Source: Metabacillus litoralis (lineage in GTDB: Bacteria > Bacillota > Bacilli > Bacillales > Bacillaceae). Taken from it: 64,000 nt of DNA. How positions within the stretch are numbered: position 1 is the first letter of the stretch; every line of letters begins with the position of its first letter. Under the pieces are notes generated by a model, which saw only the letters and a program-made list of their open reading frames with translations, made no database searches and was not told the DNA's origin. The translations under genes and the position numbers were made by a program. Below are positions 28,024-36,857 of this stretch, one piece after another. The DNA is taken from positions 248,001-312,000 of the forward strand of contig NZ_VOQF01000005.1 of the NCBI RefSeq assembly GCF_007994985.1. The letters run 5' to 3'.

Positions 28024-28866
28024 ATGGATATTCTTACACTGTTGAAAGCGTTGATTCTTGGCGTGGTTGAAGGATTAACAGAATTCGCCCCAGTATCATC
28101 AACGGGTCATATGATTATTGTTGATGATATGTGGCTGCAATCTGAGAAATTTTTAACAAAATATGTTGCGAATACATTTAAAATTGTTATACAGTTAGGA
28201 TCAATTTTGGCAGTTGTTGTCATATTTAAAGATCGTTTCATCCAGCTGCTTGGCTTAGGACGATTAAGCAAGAAAACAATCAACACACAGCAATCTAGTG
28301 GAAATCATTTGCGACTTTCACAGGTTATTGTCGGGTTAATTCCTGCTGGTGTTCTTGGTGTGCTTTTTGAGGATTATATAGATGAATATTTATTTTCAAT
28401 AGAGACGGTTTTAATAGGATTAGTAGTAGGAGCTATCTTAATGATTATAGCTGACATCTTTGGACCAAAAGAGCCTAGAATTGTTTCAGTGGATCAGATT
28501 ACTTATAAACAGGCACTTTCTGTAGGGCTTATTCAATGTTTATCATTATGGCCAGGATTTTCTCGTTCAGGATCAACAATTTCAGGCGGAGTTTTATTAG
28601 GAATGAGTCACAGAGCAGCAGCAGACTTTACATTTATTATGGCTGTTCCGATTATGGCTGGTGCAAGTGCATTATCATTACTAAAAAACTGGCAATACTT
28701 TACACTTGATGCCATGCCATTTTTTATAACAGGATTTATTAGTGCATTTGTTTTTGCGTTAATTTCAATTCGCTTCTTTCTAAAGCTTATTAATAAGATT
28801 AAATTAGTTCCGTTTGCGATATATCGTATTGTTTTAGTTGTTGTTATCTGGATCGTTTATTTTTAA
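28024..28866 (+). CDS. uppP: Undecaprenyl-diphosphatase (UppP/BacA)
   Basis: A 280-aa polytopic membrane enzyme that dephosphorylates undecaprenyl diphosphate and so recycles the lipid carrier of wall synthesis; extra copies raise bacitracin tolerance. Both family motifs are intact: EGLTEFAPVSSTGH at residues 16-29 and PGFSRSGSTISGG. The APVSS form is the one found in the B. subtilis YubB/UppP protein. ATG 28024 is chosen, since GGAG lies nine bases upstream, whereas ATG 28009 has AGGTGA too close. Monocistronic; a repeat element follows nine bases after the stop. Confidence 0.95.
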   Translation: MDILTLLKALILGVVEGLTEFAPVSSTGHMIIVDDMWLQSEKFLTKYVANTFKIVIQLGSILAVVVIFKDRFIQLLGLGRLSKKTINTQQSSGNHLRLSQVIVGLIPAGVLGVLFEDYIDEYLFSIETVLIGLVVGAILMIIADIFGPKEPRIVSVDQITYKQALSVGLIQCLSLWPGFSRSGSTISGGVLLGMSHRAAADFTFIMAVPIMAGASALSLLKNWQYFTLDAMPFFITGFISAFVFALISIRFFLKLINKIKLVPFAIYRIVLVVVIWIVYF

Positions 28867-28874
28867 GAATGTAA

Positions 28875-29217
28875 GAGGCTGGGACATAATTAAAGAAATC
28901 ATTCAAAAAGACGAATAAACCTAAATTCAGGTTGAAAGAAACAAGTTCGTTCCATTGCGCTGCAGACATAAGATTCGCCGGGGAGGAAGCTAAGCCTCCT
29001 CGTAAGCTGCGCGCCTGTGGGGTCTTAGCCTTTCCTCTGCACCCGCAGGAGTCAAATGTCTTCCGCTCCATTACACTAGTTCTTAAAAATAGTATGCAAA
29101 ATCAAAAAACATTGAAGACTGCAAATAAATACCCGAACTATTAGGCGAATGTTTAATTGACATATCACCTAATAATTCGGGTTTTTCATTAGCTTAAAAA
29201 TTTATGTCCCATCCTCT
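28875..29217. repeat. GAGGCTGGGACATAA element, long copy 2
   Basis: A 343-bp copy with clear inverted ends, GAGGCTGGGACATAA and TTATGTCCCATCCTC. Its core is almost the same as copy 1 but has a GTAAGCTGCG insertion in the central GCC-rich palindrome. The 3' part has a hairpin with a CCCGAACTATTAGG/CCTAATAATTCGGG stem and T-run, so it may also terminate transcription. Confidence 0.88.
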
Positions 29218-29299
29218 TTTTTGTACTATAAAAAATTATTATAGGGTAGATAAAATCTTAACAGGCTTGTTGCTATCGTCCTAAGGAACCTATCGTTAT

Positions 29300-29348
29300 T
29301 TGACATGACGTTGTTTAAAATAATATATTATGTTTAACATTTTAAACA
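29300..29348 (+). promoter_or_regulatory. ArsR promoter and operator
   Basis: TTGACA (29300-29305) and TATATT (29324-29329) with an 18-base spacer form the promoter. The perfect 18-bp palindrome TGTTTAA-CATT-TTAAACA at 29331-29348 covers the expected transcription start, so the ArsR protein could block its own transcription. Confidence 0.7.
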
Positions 29349-29372
29349 TTTGGAAATAAGGAGCTAAACGTT

Positions 29373-29678
29373 TTGATAACAGAGAAACCGGTTGATACTT
29401 TCAGAGCTTGTATACCACTATTTCAAGTGTTAGGAGATGTGTATCGTCAAGATATTATTTTGCTTCTTGCAGAGAAAAAAAGCTTAACCGTTAATGAGAT
29501 TACAGATCATTCTACATTATCTCGTCCAGCGATTTCTCACCATTTAAAACTATTACGACAAGCCAATTTAGTGACAATAGAACAAAAAGGTACACAACGA
29601 TTTTATTCTCTTTCTTTAGAACCCTCTATAGATCAGTTTAAAAAGCTAGTTTCTATTGTTGAAGAAAAGTGTCTTTAA
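29373..29678 (+). CDS. ArsR-family winged-helix repressor
   Basis: A 101-aa ArsR/SmtB-type regulator: VLGDVYRQDIILLLAEKKSLTVNEITDHSTLSRPAISHHLKLLRQANLVTIEQKGTQRFYSL covers helix-turn-helix and wing. I see no Cys pair in the recognition helix (CxC) or other classical metal site; the only Cys residues are Cys13 and the penultimate residue, so it may sense something other than a metal. TTG start, with AAGGAG nine bases upstream. A degenerate MITE begins two bases after its stop codon and separates it from the aldehyde dehydrogenase gene. Confidence 0.9.
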   Translation: MITEKPVDTFRACIPLFQVLGDVYRQDIILLLAEKKSLTVNEITDHSTLSRPAISHHLKLLRQANLVTIEQKGTQRFYSLSLEPSIDQFKKLVSIVEEKCL

Positions 29679-29680
29679 TA

Positions 29681-29803
29681 TAGGCTCTTTTCTAAAAGAT
29701 TGTTGCTATGTAACCCAAATATACAGTAGTAACAGTGTATTTTCGTATATTAAGCTACCATTTTATGAAGAAAAGATGCCACTAGACTTTATACAGAGTT
29801 GTG
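29681..29803. repeat. MITE-like element, copy 4, inverted and truncated
   Basis: In reverse orientation to the others: starts TAGGCTCTTTTCTAAAAGAT and carries TTATGAAGAAAAGATGCCACT, the reverse complement of the shared internal box. Similarity fades after about 29803, so the far terminal repeat is lost. It lies between the ArsR and aldehyde dehydrogenase genes. Confidence 0.75.
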
Positions 29804-29916
29804 TCCATCATGATTCTAAAAACAAAAAAGTTTATGAAATTGCATTACTTTATGAAGAACAAATTTACAATTAGATACTATTTTTTAGATCACATTAAAC
29901 TAGGAGGGAATACTCC

Positions 29917-31311
29917 ATGATCGAAATTAAGGAGCATTCGCAGGATTCAGTTGAAAAGCATGTAAAGCTGCAGAAGCAATACTTTAAAGCAGGAAAAACT
30001 CGATCAAAAGAATATCGAGTAAACATGCTACAAACACTTGAGAAGCAAATTAGGAAACATGAAGCTAATATATCTCAAGCTTTAAAGCTTGATTTAAATA
30101 AATCTGAAACAGAGGCATATGTAACTGAAATTGGTTTTCTATTAGAAGAAATACGTTTTACGATCAAACATATCGATAAATGGATGAAACCTAAAAAGGT
30201 AAAAACAGCTAAAACACATATTGGCTCAAAGGGCTACACAATTGCTGAGCCATATGGTGTGACACTTATTATCGCACCATGGAATTATCCGTTTCAATTG
30301 CAAATTGCACCGCTAATTGGAGCTATTGCAGCAGGAAACACTGCCATTCTTAAGCCTTCTGAAATAACACCAAATACATCAAATGTAATTACTTCTATCA
30401 TTAATGAGGTATTTGATCCAGCATATATAGCAGTACTAGAAGGCGGAGTTGAGACAACAACGCATTTACTCGACCAGCGCTTTGATTACATTTTCTTTAC
30501 AGGAAGTGTTTCTGTTGGCAAAGTGGTGATGGAAGCTGCTGCGAAAAGGTTGATTCCTATAACGTTAGAGCTTGGTGGTAAAAGTCCTTGTATTATAGAT
30601 GAGTCAGCAAATTTAGAGCTAGCTGTAAAGCGGGTCGCATTTGGTAAATTTATTAATGCAGGTCAAACCTGTATTGCGCCAGATTATTTATTTGTTCATA
30701 AAAAGGTGAAAGAAAAATTCATAAGTGAATTTAAGAATGTGATTCATGAATTTTATGGAGAGAATCCACTAGAAAATGAACAGTTCGCAAAGATCGTAAA
30801 TGAACGTCATTTTAATCGAATTAAGAGCTATCTATCTCATGGTGAAGTTCTTCATGGGGGAAATGTAGACGAAAAACTTCATAAAATTGAGCCTACATTA
30901 ATTGTCCCGAAAGAGATGTCATCAGCATTAATGACAGAAGAAATTTTCGGCCCAATTCTTCCGATAATTGAATATGAAGATATTCAGGAAGTAATCGATT
31001 TTGTTACTGATCGACCAAAACCGCTTGCATTATATCTGTTTACTAAAAATGACCGTATTGAACAGCAAGTAACTGAAACAATTTCATTTGGAGGCGGCTG
31101 TATAAATGACACATTAATGCATATTGCCACACCTTATTTACCATTTGGAGGAGTAGGAGAAAGTGGGATAGGGGATTATCATGGGGAATCAAGCTTTCAA
31201 ACATTTTCTCATATGAAAAGTATCTTAAAGCAAACAACTCTTTTTGATTTTCGCTTTAGGTACCCTAATGCGAAAAATGGGTTGGCAACGTTAAGGAAAC
31301 TAATGAAATAG
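29917..31311 (+). CDS. Aldehyde dehydrogenase, class-3 type (YwdH-like)
   Basis: A 464-aa NAD(P)-dependent aldehyde dehydrogenase of the ALDH3 type, which oxidises medium- to long-chain or aromatic aldehydes. Motifs: WNYPFQLQIAPLIGAIAAGN (substrate/cofactor), FTGSVSVGKVV (cofactor Rossmann), Glu in LELGGKSP and catalytic Cys in GQTCIAPDY. The C-terminus PYLPFGGVGESGIG is intact. AGGAGGG precedes the ATG. It could belong to the upstream ArsR regulator transcript, with the MITE copy in between. Closest described relative by appearance is B. subtilis YwdH. Confidence 0.93.
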   Translation: MIEIKEHSQDSVEKHVKLQKQYFKAGKTRSKEYRVNMLQTLEKQIRKHEANISQALKLDLNKSETEAYVTEIGFLLEEIRFTIKHIDKWMKPKKVKTAKTHIGSKGYTIAEPYGVTLIIAPWNYPFQLQIAPLIGAIAAGNTAILKPSEITPNTSNVITSIINEVFDPAYIAVLEGGVETTTHLLDQRFDYIFFTGSVSVGKVVMEAAAKRLIPITLELGGKSPCIIDESANLELAVKRVAFGKFINAGQTCIAPDYLFVHKKVKEKFISEFKNVIHEFYGENPLENEQFAKIVNERHFNRIKSYLSHGEVLHGGNVDEKLHKIEPTLIVPKEMSSALMTEEIFGPILPIIEYEDIQEVIDFVTDRPKPLALYLFTKNDRIEQQVTETISFGGGCINDTLMHIATPYLPFGGVGESGIGDYHGESSFQTFSHMKSILKQTTLFDFRFRYPNAKNGLATLRKLMK

Positions 31312-31368
31312 TGATTTTAATAGCTAGTTCTAGATCATACTGACAATTTAGAAAAGATAGGAGTTTTT

Positions 31369-31911
31369 ATGCAAAAAATAGTTCCTGCATTTTCATCAAT
31401 GAAGCAATATGAAAGATTTTTAGAAAGTGATTATGAAATTGGTGTTTTTTTAGAAACTCATATTTCTCAATTAAATAGTATTCATAAATTGGCAGAACAG
31501 CATCAAAAGAAAATTATTTATCATGTGGATTTAATACATGGATTAAAGAATGATGATTATGCAACCGAGTATGTTTGTCAGGAGTATAAGCCTTATGGTT
31601 TAATCTCAACAAAATCGACAGTCATTATGAAGGCTAAACAAAAGGGTGTTGTAGCAATTCAACGAATGTTTTTAATTGATTCACACGCTCTTGAAAGAAG
31701 CTACCGCCTTGTTGACAAAACAAAGCCTGATTATATTGAAGTTCTTCCTGGTGCCATGCCATGGATGATAGAAGAAGTAAAGAAGCGTACAAAAACCAAA
31801 ATCCTTGCAGGAGGTCTTATCAGATCTGTTGCTGAAGTTGAAGCAGCCCTTGAAGCAGGTGCAGACGGAATTACAACTTCAAATAAAGAATTATGGGATC
31901 ATTTTAAATAA
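31369..31911 (+). CDS. glpP: Glycerol-3-phosphate-responsive antiterminator GlpP
   Basis: A 180-aa TIM-barrel-like RNA-binding antiterminator. Family features are VDLIHGLKNDDYATEYV, GLISTKSTVIMKAKQKG, QRMFLIDSHALERS, DYIEVLPGAMPW and AGGLIRSVAEVEAALEAGADGITTS. With glycerol 3-phosphate bound it prevents termination in the leader of glp genes; such a leader is present before glpD (32283-32338). In B. subtilis the order is glpP-glpF-glpK-glpD; here glpF and glpK are missing and a repeat lies in their place. Confidence 0.93.
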   Translation: MQKIVPAFSSMKQYERFLESDYEIGVFLETHISQLNSIHKLAEQHQKKIIYHVDLIHGLKNDDYATEYVCQEYKPYGLISTKSTVIMKAKQKGVVAIQRMFLIDSHALERSYRLVDKTKPDYIEVLPGAMPWMIEEVKKRTKTKILAGGLIRSVAEVEAALEAGADGITTSNKELWDHFK

Positions 31912-32049
31912 TGGTTTTGTGGGATAAATTAGAATTGCTTAATTGCTTCTTTGATTAAGATTAATATCAAAATATTATTCAACAAGGAGCAAAAAATCTC
32001 ATTACGTTTTAACTTATTTGATAGCTAAAGAAGTTGTTTTCTTAAATTC

Positions 32050-32197
32050 ACTATAGTGGAATGGAGCGGAAGGAAATTGACTCCTGCGGGTGTAGAGGAA
32101 AGGTCAAGACCCCACAGGCGTAGCCGAGGAGGCTTGACTTCCTCCCCGCGGAAAGCAATTTTCTGAAGCGAAATGGAACGAATAAATTACTATAGAA
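32050..32197. repeat. Core-only repeat between glpP and glpD
   Basis: A core copy in inverse orientation: ATGGAGCGGAAGGAAATTGA, CTCCTGCGGGTG, CCCCACAGGCGTAGCCGAGG, CTTCCTCCCCGCGGAAAGC, AAATGGAACGAA. It lacks the GAGGCTGGGACATAA ends but is bounded by CTATAG at both sides. It fills the first part of the 31912-32409 gap; the promoter and leader of glpD follow. Confidence 0.75.
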
Positions 32198-32220
32198 TAT
32201 TTCCTATTATTATTTAATCA

Positions 32221-32248
32221 TTGAAATACGCGTAATGAGTGTTATAAT
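32221..32248 (+). promoter_or_regulatory. Sigma-A-type promoter of glpD
   Basis: TTGAAA (32221-32226) and TATAAT (32243-32248) are 16 bases apart. Transcription would start near 32255, leaving a 155-base leader with a terminator. Confidence 0.75.
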
Positions 32249-32282
32249 AAAGATAAGTTAATAAAAGCGGTAGGAGACATGG

Positions 32283-32338
32283 AGAGACCATTCTACATTA
32301 TAACAATTGTTATAATGCTAGTTTTGGTCTCTTTTTTT
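32283..32338 (+). terminator. GlpP-controlled leader terminator of glpD
   Basis: An outer stem (32283-32290 with 32325-32332) and a perfect inner palindrome of 22 bases (32296-32317) form a long hairpin followed by seven T. It stands 72 bases before the glpD start. In B. subtilis such a leader terminator is bypassed when GlpP binds with glycerol 3-phosphate. A glpP gene is 500 bases upstream. Confidence 0.88.
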
Positions 32339-32409
32339 GTACCATTTTATAGATATGGCTATATGGACATATAAAAATCAGATTTCACAATATAATTGGA
32401 GGTTATCAC

Positions 32410-34074
32410 ATGGGGAATTTCTCTAGTATGAATAGAACAGAGCAGTTAAAGACAATGAGTGAAACAAAGTATGATTTATTAGTAATCGGTGGTGGAATCA
32501 CAGGTGCTGGTATTGCATTAGATGCGGCTTTACGAGGAATGAAGGTTGCAGTTGTTGACATGCAGGATTTTGCTGCTGGAACATCAAGTCGTTCAACAAA
32601 ACTTGTTCATGGTGGTTTACGATATTTAAAGCAATTCCAAGTAGCGATGGTTGCTGAGGTTGGGAAAGAGCGAGAAATCGTTTATGAAAATGGACCACAT
32701 GTAACAACACCTGAATGGATGCTACTTCCAATGCATAAAGGTGGAACATTCGGAAAATTTTCAACATCTATTGGTTTACGAGTATATGACTTTTTAGCAG
32801 GTGTGAAAAAATCAGAACGCAGAAAAATGCTTTCAGTAGAAGAAACGTTAAAGAGAGAGCCGTTAGTTAAGAAGCAAGGTCTTGCTGGTGGAGGATATTA
32901 CGTTGAATACAGAACAGATGACGCTAGATTAACTATAGAGGTTATGAAAGCGGCGGTGGCAAATGGAGCAAATAGCATTAGCTACACTAAAGCAGAGGAA
33001 TTAATTTACGATAATAAAAAAGTTGTAGGCTCAAAGGTAAAAGATTTAATTTCACAAAATGAATACAATATTTCAGCTGACATTGTCATTAATGCTGCAG
33101 GTCCTTGGGTTGATCAAGTTCGAAATCAAGATTATTCACGAAACAATAAAATGCTACGCCTAACAAAGGGGGTACATTTGGTTATTGATCAATCTGTGTT
33201 CCCACTTCAACAAGCCATTTATTTTGATACACCAGATAAAAGAATGGTGTTTGCTGTTCCTAGAGAAGGAAAAGCATATGTAGGAACAACAGATACATTC
33301 TTTGATACAGATATTACAAACCCGAAAATGCTGGCAGAAGATCGTGATTATATATTAAAAGCAATTCGATATATGTTCCCAGATGTAAATGTCACGGAAA
33401 AGGATGTTGAATCAAGCTGGGCTGGGGTTCGTCCGTTAATTTATGAAGAAGGAAAAGATCCTTCTGAAATATCTAGAAAAGATGAAATATGGGAAGGTGA
33501 CAGCGGGTTAATCACAATTGCTGGAGGAAAATTAACAGGCTATCGTAAAATGGCTGAAAGTGTTGTTGATCTTGCTTCAAAACGAATTACAGAACATAAT
33601 CCATCTGTTTCTTTTAAACAATCAAAAACAAAATCTTATCCAATATCAGGAGGAGATGTTGGTGGATCAAAAGGTTTTGCAGTATTTGTTTCAAAGAAGC
33701 AACAAGAAGCTATTCAATATGGCTTTACGAAAGAAGAAGGTCAGCACTTAGCACAAATGTATGGATCGAATGTTGATACATTATTTCAATATGGAAAACA
33801 ATATGATGAGCTTTCTGTCACTTTATCAAGAGACGTTTATGCAAAGCTTATGTATTCAATCGAACATGAAATGGTAACAAAACCAGTTGATTTCTTTATT
33901 AGACGCACAGGTGCACTGTTTTTCCATATAGATTGGGTTAACCAGTGGAAAGATGAAGTTATAAGCTTTATGGAAAATAAATTATCATGGACAGCTGAAC
34001 AAACAGAGGAATATAAAGTACAATTAGAGAAAGAGTTAAAAGATGCAGTTACACCGTATGATTTGAAAGCTTAG
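32410..34074 (+). CDS. glpD: Aerobic glycerol-3-phosphate dehydrogenase
   Basis: A 554-aa FAD-dependent membrane-associated enzyme that oxidises glycerol 3-phosphate to dihydroxyacetone phosphate and passes electrons to menaquinone. The dinucleotide fold is [23 protein letters not shown] (about residues 21-43), followed by [16 protein letters not shown] and [19 protein letters not shown], all typical for GlpD. GGAGG stands seven bases before the ATG. Expression should depend on the leader terminator and GlpP. Length agrees with the family. Confidence 0.96.
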   Translation: MGNFSSMNRTEQLKTMSETKYDLLVIGGGITGAGIALDAALRGMKVAVVDMQDFAAGTSSRSTKLVHGGLRYLKQFQVAMVAEVGKEREIVYENGPHVTTPEWMLLPMHKGGTFGKFSTSIGLRVYDFLAGVKKSERRKMLSVEETLKREPLVKKQGLAGGGYYVEYRTDDARLTIEVMKAAVANGANSISYTKAEELIYDNKKVVGSKVKDLISQNEYNISADIVINAAGPWVDQVRNQDYSRNNKMLRLTKGVHLVIDQSVFPLQQAIYFDTPDKRMVFAVPREGKAYVGTTDTFFDTDITNPKMLAEDRDYILKAIRYMFPDVNVTEKDVESSWAGVRPLIYEEGKDPSEISRKDEIWEGDSGLITIAGGKLTGYRKMAESVVDLASKRITEHNPSVSFKQSKTKSYPISGGDVGGSKGFAVFVSKKQQEAIQYGFTKEEGQHLAQMYGSNVDTLFQYGKQYDELSVTLSRDVYAKLMYSIEHEMVTKPVDFFIRRTGALFFHIDWVNQWKDEVISFMENKLSWTAEQTEEYKVQLEKELKDAVTPYDLKA

Positions 34075-34209
34075 AATATCCATCTTTACTTTTAAAGGAT
34101 TTTTTTAAAAAGTTATTTGATTAGTTCCTTTTAAATCGAGTTATTAGTACAAAACCTTCCATTTTGCTGGGAGCACTTTTAATAATGTTATTGCTAGATA
34201 AATTTAAAG

Positions 34210-34239
34210 GAGTTAGACGATATGTCTAGCTCTTTTTTT
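34210..34239 (+). terminator. Terminator or attenuator before the lipase gene
   Basis: A 9-bp stem with one wobble pair (34210-34218 with 34224-34232) is followed by a T-run to 34239, only 15 bases before the lipase start. It may end glpD transcription or attenuate the lipase gene; a 10-codon leader frame overlaps it. Confidence 0.75.
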
Positions 34240-34254
34240 AAAAGGAGAAATTAA
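34222..34254 (+). CDS. Possible 10-aa leader peptide
   Basis: ATG 34222 opens a 10-codon frame (MSSSFFKRRN) whose TAA directly abuts the ATG of the lipase gene. AAAGGAG at 34205-34211 stands ten bases upstream, and the frame runs through the 3' arm and T-run of the terminator hairpin. This layout fits translation-dependent attenuation or coupling, but such a short frame can arise by chance. Confidence 0.35.
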   Translation: MSSSFFKRRN

Positions 34255-35187
34255 ATGAAAACAACTAATTGGTTAAAGATGTCAGATGGTGAAGAAGTAT
34301 TTGTTAGCACGTGGTCAGAAGAGGGTATCTCGCCAAAAGCAATCCTTCAACTATCACATGGTATGGGTGAGCATATTGGACGTTATGATGCATTTGCACA
34401 ATTCTTAGTTGGTAAGGGAATTATTGTAGTGGGCAATGATCATCGAGGTCATGGTGAAACAGGAAGTAAAAGTGGACAGCTAGGTTTTTTTGCAGCTGAG
34501 AGAGGCTTCGAAAGAACTGTAGAAGATTTGAAAGAGATTAATACTAGCATTCAGCAGCAATACCCAAATACACCCATTTTAATTATGGGTCACAGTATGG
34601 GATCATTTTTAGTTCGACGCTTTTTACAGCGCTTTCAAACAGGTGTTGATGCTGTGATTTTATCAGGTACTGGTGGAAATCCGGGATTTATGGGAAAAAT
34701 AGCAAAAACAATTGCTAAATCTCAAATCCGCAAGCATGGTCAAACATCAGAAAGTCACTTAATGAATAAGTTAATTTTTGGTCGTTATAATAAAAACATT
34801 CCGCAATTGAAAACAAGCTCTGATTGGCTGACAAGAGATCATCAAGAAGTTCAGAAATATATTGAAGACAAGTATTGTGGATTTATCCCAACAACAAGCT
34901 TTTTTTATGATTTGATGGATGGATTAGAAAGTATTCACAAAAATGAAGAAGTAGGAAAAATAAACAAGCACCTTTCATTTTTTATTTTTAGTGGTGATCA
35001 AGATCCAGTAGGTAATTATACAAAAGGTGTAGTAGAAGTGATAGAGCAATATAAAAATAGTGGAATCAATAATATTGAACATAAATTTTATAAAGAAGGT
35101 CGTCATGAAATGTTAAATGAACTGAATCGAAAAGAAGTTTATCATGACATTTCCACATGGATTGAAAAACAATTAAAAACCCAATAA
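34255..35187 (+). CDS. Alpha/beta hydrolase, monoacylglycerol lipase/lysophospholipase type
   Basis: A 310-aa Hydrolase_4 (serine aminopeptidase S33-like) enzyme. The nucleophile is the Ser in GHSMGS (about residue 116), the oxyanion segment is LSHGMGEHIGRYD, the acid is probably the Asp in SGDQDPVG and the His is in EGRHEMLNE. This layout is that of monoacylglycerol lipases and YtpA-like lysophospholipases of Bacillus. No signal peptide, so it is cytoplasmic. AAAAGGAG precedes the ATG. A 42-base gap separates it from alkC, so the two are probably co-transcribed. Confidence 0.9.
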   Translation: MKTTNWLKMSDGEEVFVSTWSEEGISPKAILQLSHGMGEHIGRYDAFAQFLVGKGIIVVGNDHRGHGETGSKSGQLGFFAAERGFERTVEDLKEINTSIQQQYPNTPILIMGHSMGSFLVRRFLQRFQTGVDAVILSGTGGNPGFMGKIAKTIAKSQIRKHGQTSESHLMNKLIFGRYNKNIPQLKTSSDWLTRDHQEVQKYIEDKYCGFIPTTSFFYDLMDGLESIHKNEEVGKINKHLSFFIFSGDQDPVGNYTKGVVEVIEQYKNSGINNIEHKFYKEGRHEMLNELNRKEVYHDISTWIEKQLKTQ

Positions 35188-35229
35188 GTGATATAATGTT
35201 CGTAATGAATGTTGATTAAAGGAGCAAAT

Positions 35230-36318
35230 ATGGCTGAGGAACTAAGATATATTTATAATGAACAGTTTATTAAATCACTTTCTACTTATATAAATGAAGA
35301 GTATCAGAATTTTGATTGCGCTCTGTTTGAATCACTAATATATGATGATAGTTGGAATGAACTTCCTCTAAAAAGGCGTATGCGCCATATTACGAACTGC
35401 TTACATGAAACTTTACCGAAGGATTATGATGAAGCAATTGCGATTTTAAGAGCTGTAGCACCAAGAGTGAATGAAAGCTTAGCTGGGATCATCTTTCCGG
35501 ATTATGTAGAGGTATATGGTCTAGAAGAATGGGATTTATCAATTGATGCTCTTGAATTTTTCACAAAATACTCCACTGCTGAGTTTGCGGTTCGGCCATT
35601 TGTTATAAAAAATCAATCTGCAATGATAGAGCAGTTCCTTATATGGAGTAGAAGTGACAATGAGCATGTGCGAAGGTTAGCAAGTGAAGGATCTCGTCCA
35701 AGATTACCTTGGGGAATATCATTAGTGAATTTAAAACAAAATCCATCCCCTATTTTTCCTATATTAGAAAATTTAAAGGAAGACACATCACTATATGTGA
35801 GGAAAAGCGTTGCAAATAATCTTAATGACATTTCAAAAGACCATCCTGAAGCTGTGATCAAAATCGCTGAGAAATGGAATGGACAAAATGAAGTAACAAA
35901 TTGGATTATTAAAAAGGGATTACGAACATTATTAAAAAAGGGAAATGAACAAGCTCTTGAATTAGTAGGGATACAGAGGAATGAAAACATAAACGTTTTA
36001 CATTTAACAGTGACAGAATCTGTGAAAATAGGAGATTACCTCTCATACACATTTAATCTTCAATCTAATGATCAGCAAGCACAAAGAATTAGAATTGAAT
36101 ACGCAATAGATTATGTCAAGGCTAATGGTAAGCTTTCACCAAAACAGTTTAAAATATCAGAAATCACATTATCTCCTGGAGAATTAAAGAGCTATAAACG
36201 CAATCATAACTTTAAAGATTTATCTACACGAAAGCATTATCCAGGAAAACATACTGTTTCCGTTATTATCAATGGGGAAGTAAAAGCAACAGCAGAGTTC
36301 AGTGTAATAAGCATGTGA
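35230..36318 (+). CDS. alkC: DNA alkylation repair protein AlkC with Ig-like C-terminal domain
   Basis: A 362-aa HEAT-like-repeat DNA glycosylase that excises cationic N-methylated bases such as 3-methylcytosine and 1-methyladenine. The signature RRLASEGSRPRLPWG is clear at about residues 155-169, followed by the paired-helix repeats (SLYVRKSVANNLNDISKDHP). Residues about 260-362 form a beta-rich region (VKIGDYLSYTFNLQSNDQ ... HTVSVIINGEVKATAEFSV) like the Ig-like domain of the longer AlkC subgroup. ATG 35230 is used because AAAGGAG precedes it closely; an earlier ATG at 35209 overlaps the ribosome site region. Confidence 0.9.
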   Translation: MAEELRYIYNEQFIKSLSTYINEEYQNFDCALFESLIYDDSWNELPLKRRMRHITNCLHETLPKDYDEAIAILRAVAPRVNESLAGIIFPDYVEVYGLEEWDLSIDALEFFTKYSTAEFAVRPFVIKNQSAMIEQFLIWSRSDNEHVRRLASEGSRPRLPWGISLVNLKQNPSPIFPILENLKEDTSLYVRKSVANNLNDISKDHPEAVIKIAEKWNGQNEVTNWIIKKGLRTLLKKGNEQALELVGIQRNENINVLHLTVTESVKIGDYLSYTFNLQSNDQQAQRIRIEYAIDYVKANGKLSPKQFKISEITLSPGELKSYKRNHNFKDLSTRKHYPGKHTVSVIINGEVKATAEFSVISM

Positions 36319-36857
36319 TAAAAATCAACAAGGCGACAATATAATTGTTAAGGCTTGTTGATGGATACTAATAAAGTGTATCAAAAGGCGATTCCTAAAG
36401 TTTAGTCCTTAGAATATACTTATAAAGTTTTTTGTAAGTATAAAAATTGAGGAAATTTACTTCTTAGTTGAGTCGTCCTTTTTTTGTTTTGTAACCATTT
36501 AAAGTCAAATAATTACAAAATATAACATAAAAACTAAAATTAAACAGATAATGTGAAATAATAGTCGATATCTAAAAGGATTTTCAATATTTCACTGTAT
36601 TTTTTTATACTGTTTTCCATATTTTAATAATACTAGAATTTGATTGTAAATTATGATAGAGTTAAAAAAGTGTTCTTTTTTAGGGGAAAAAGGGTCATAT
36701 GTTACATAATGAAATATAATTGTAATATTAAAAACATAGATTTGTCATTTTTTGATGATATACTTCTAATTGTGGCTAAGTAGTTAAATAGTAATATTAA
36801 TAGATAGTTAGATATACATACAACTTGATTCAGATAGAATGGAAAGTAGGGAAAAGG
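36319..36857. other. Long A+T-rich intergenic region before the NlpC/P60 gene
   Basis: 539 bases without a credible gene. It holds a stem near its start (about 36324-36332 with 36353-36361) without a U-tract, and a weaker ATACTTA...TAAGTAT hairpin near 36415-36445. I looked for a WalR-type TGTWAH-N5-TGTWAH site, expected for an autolysin, and found none. The long leader may hold promoter elements I cannot define. Confidence 0.4.

Noticed and set aside
28844-29144. Frames on both strands (75 and 70 codons) within repeat copy 2
   Set aside because: Both come from the repeat core and overlap the end of uppP; no ribosome site and no protein-like composition.
29656-29874. A 72-codon plus-strand frame after the ArsR gene
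   Set aside because: It overlaps the ArsR 3' end and consists mostly of the inverted MITE copy; no ribosome site.
36319-36857. A WalR operator before the NlpC/P60 gene
   Set aside because: TGTTAC and TGTAAT occur near 36700, but not with the required five-base spacing, so no site is claimed.
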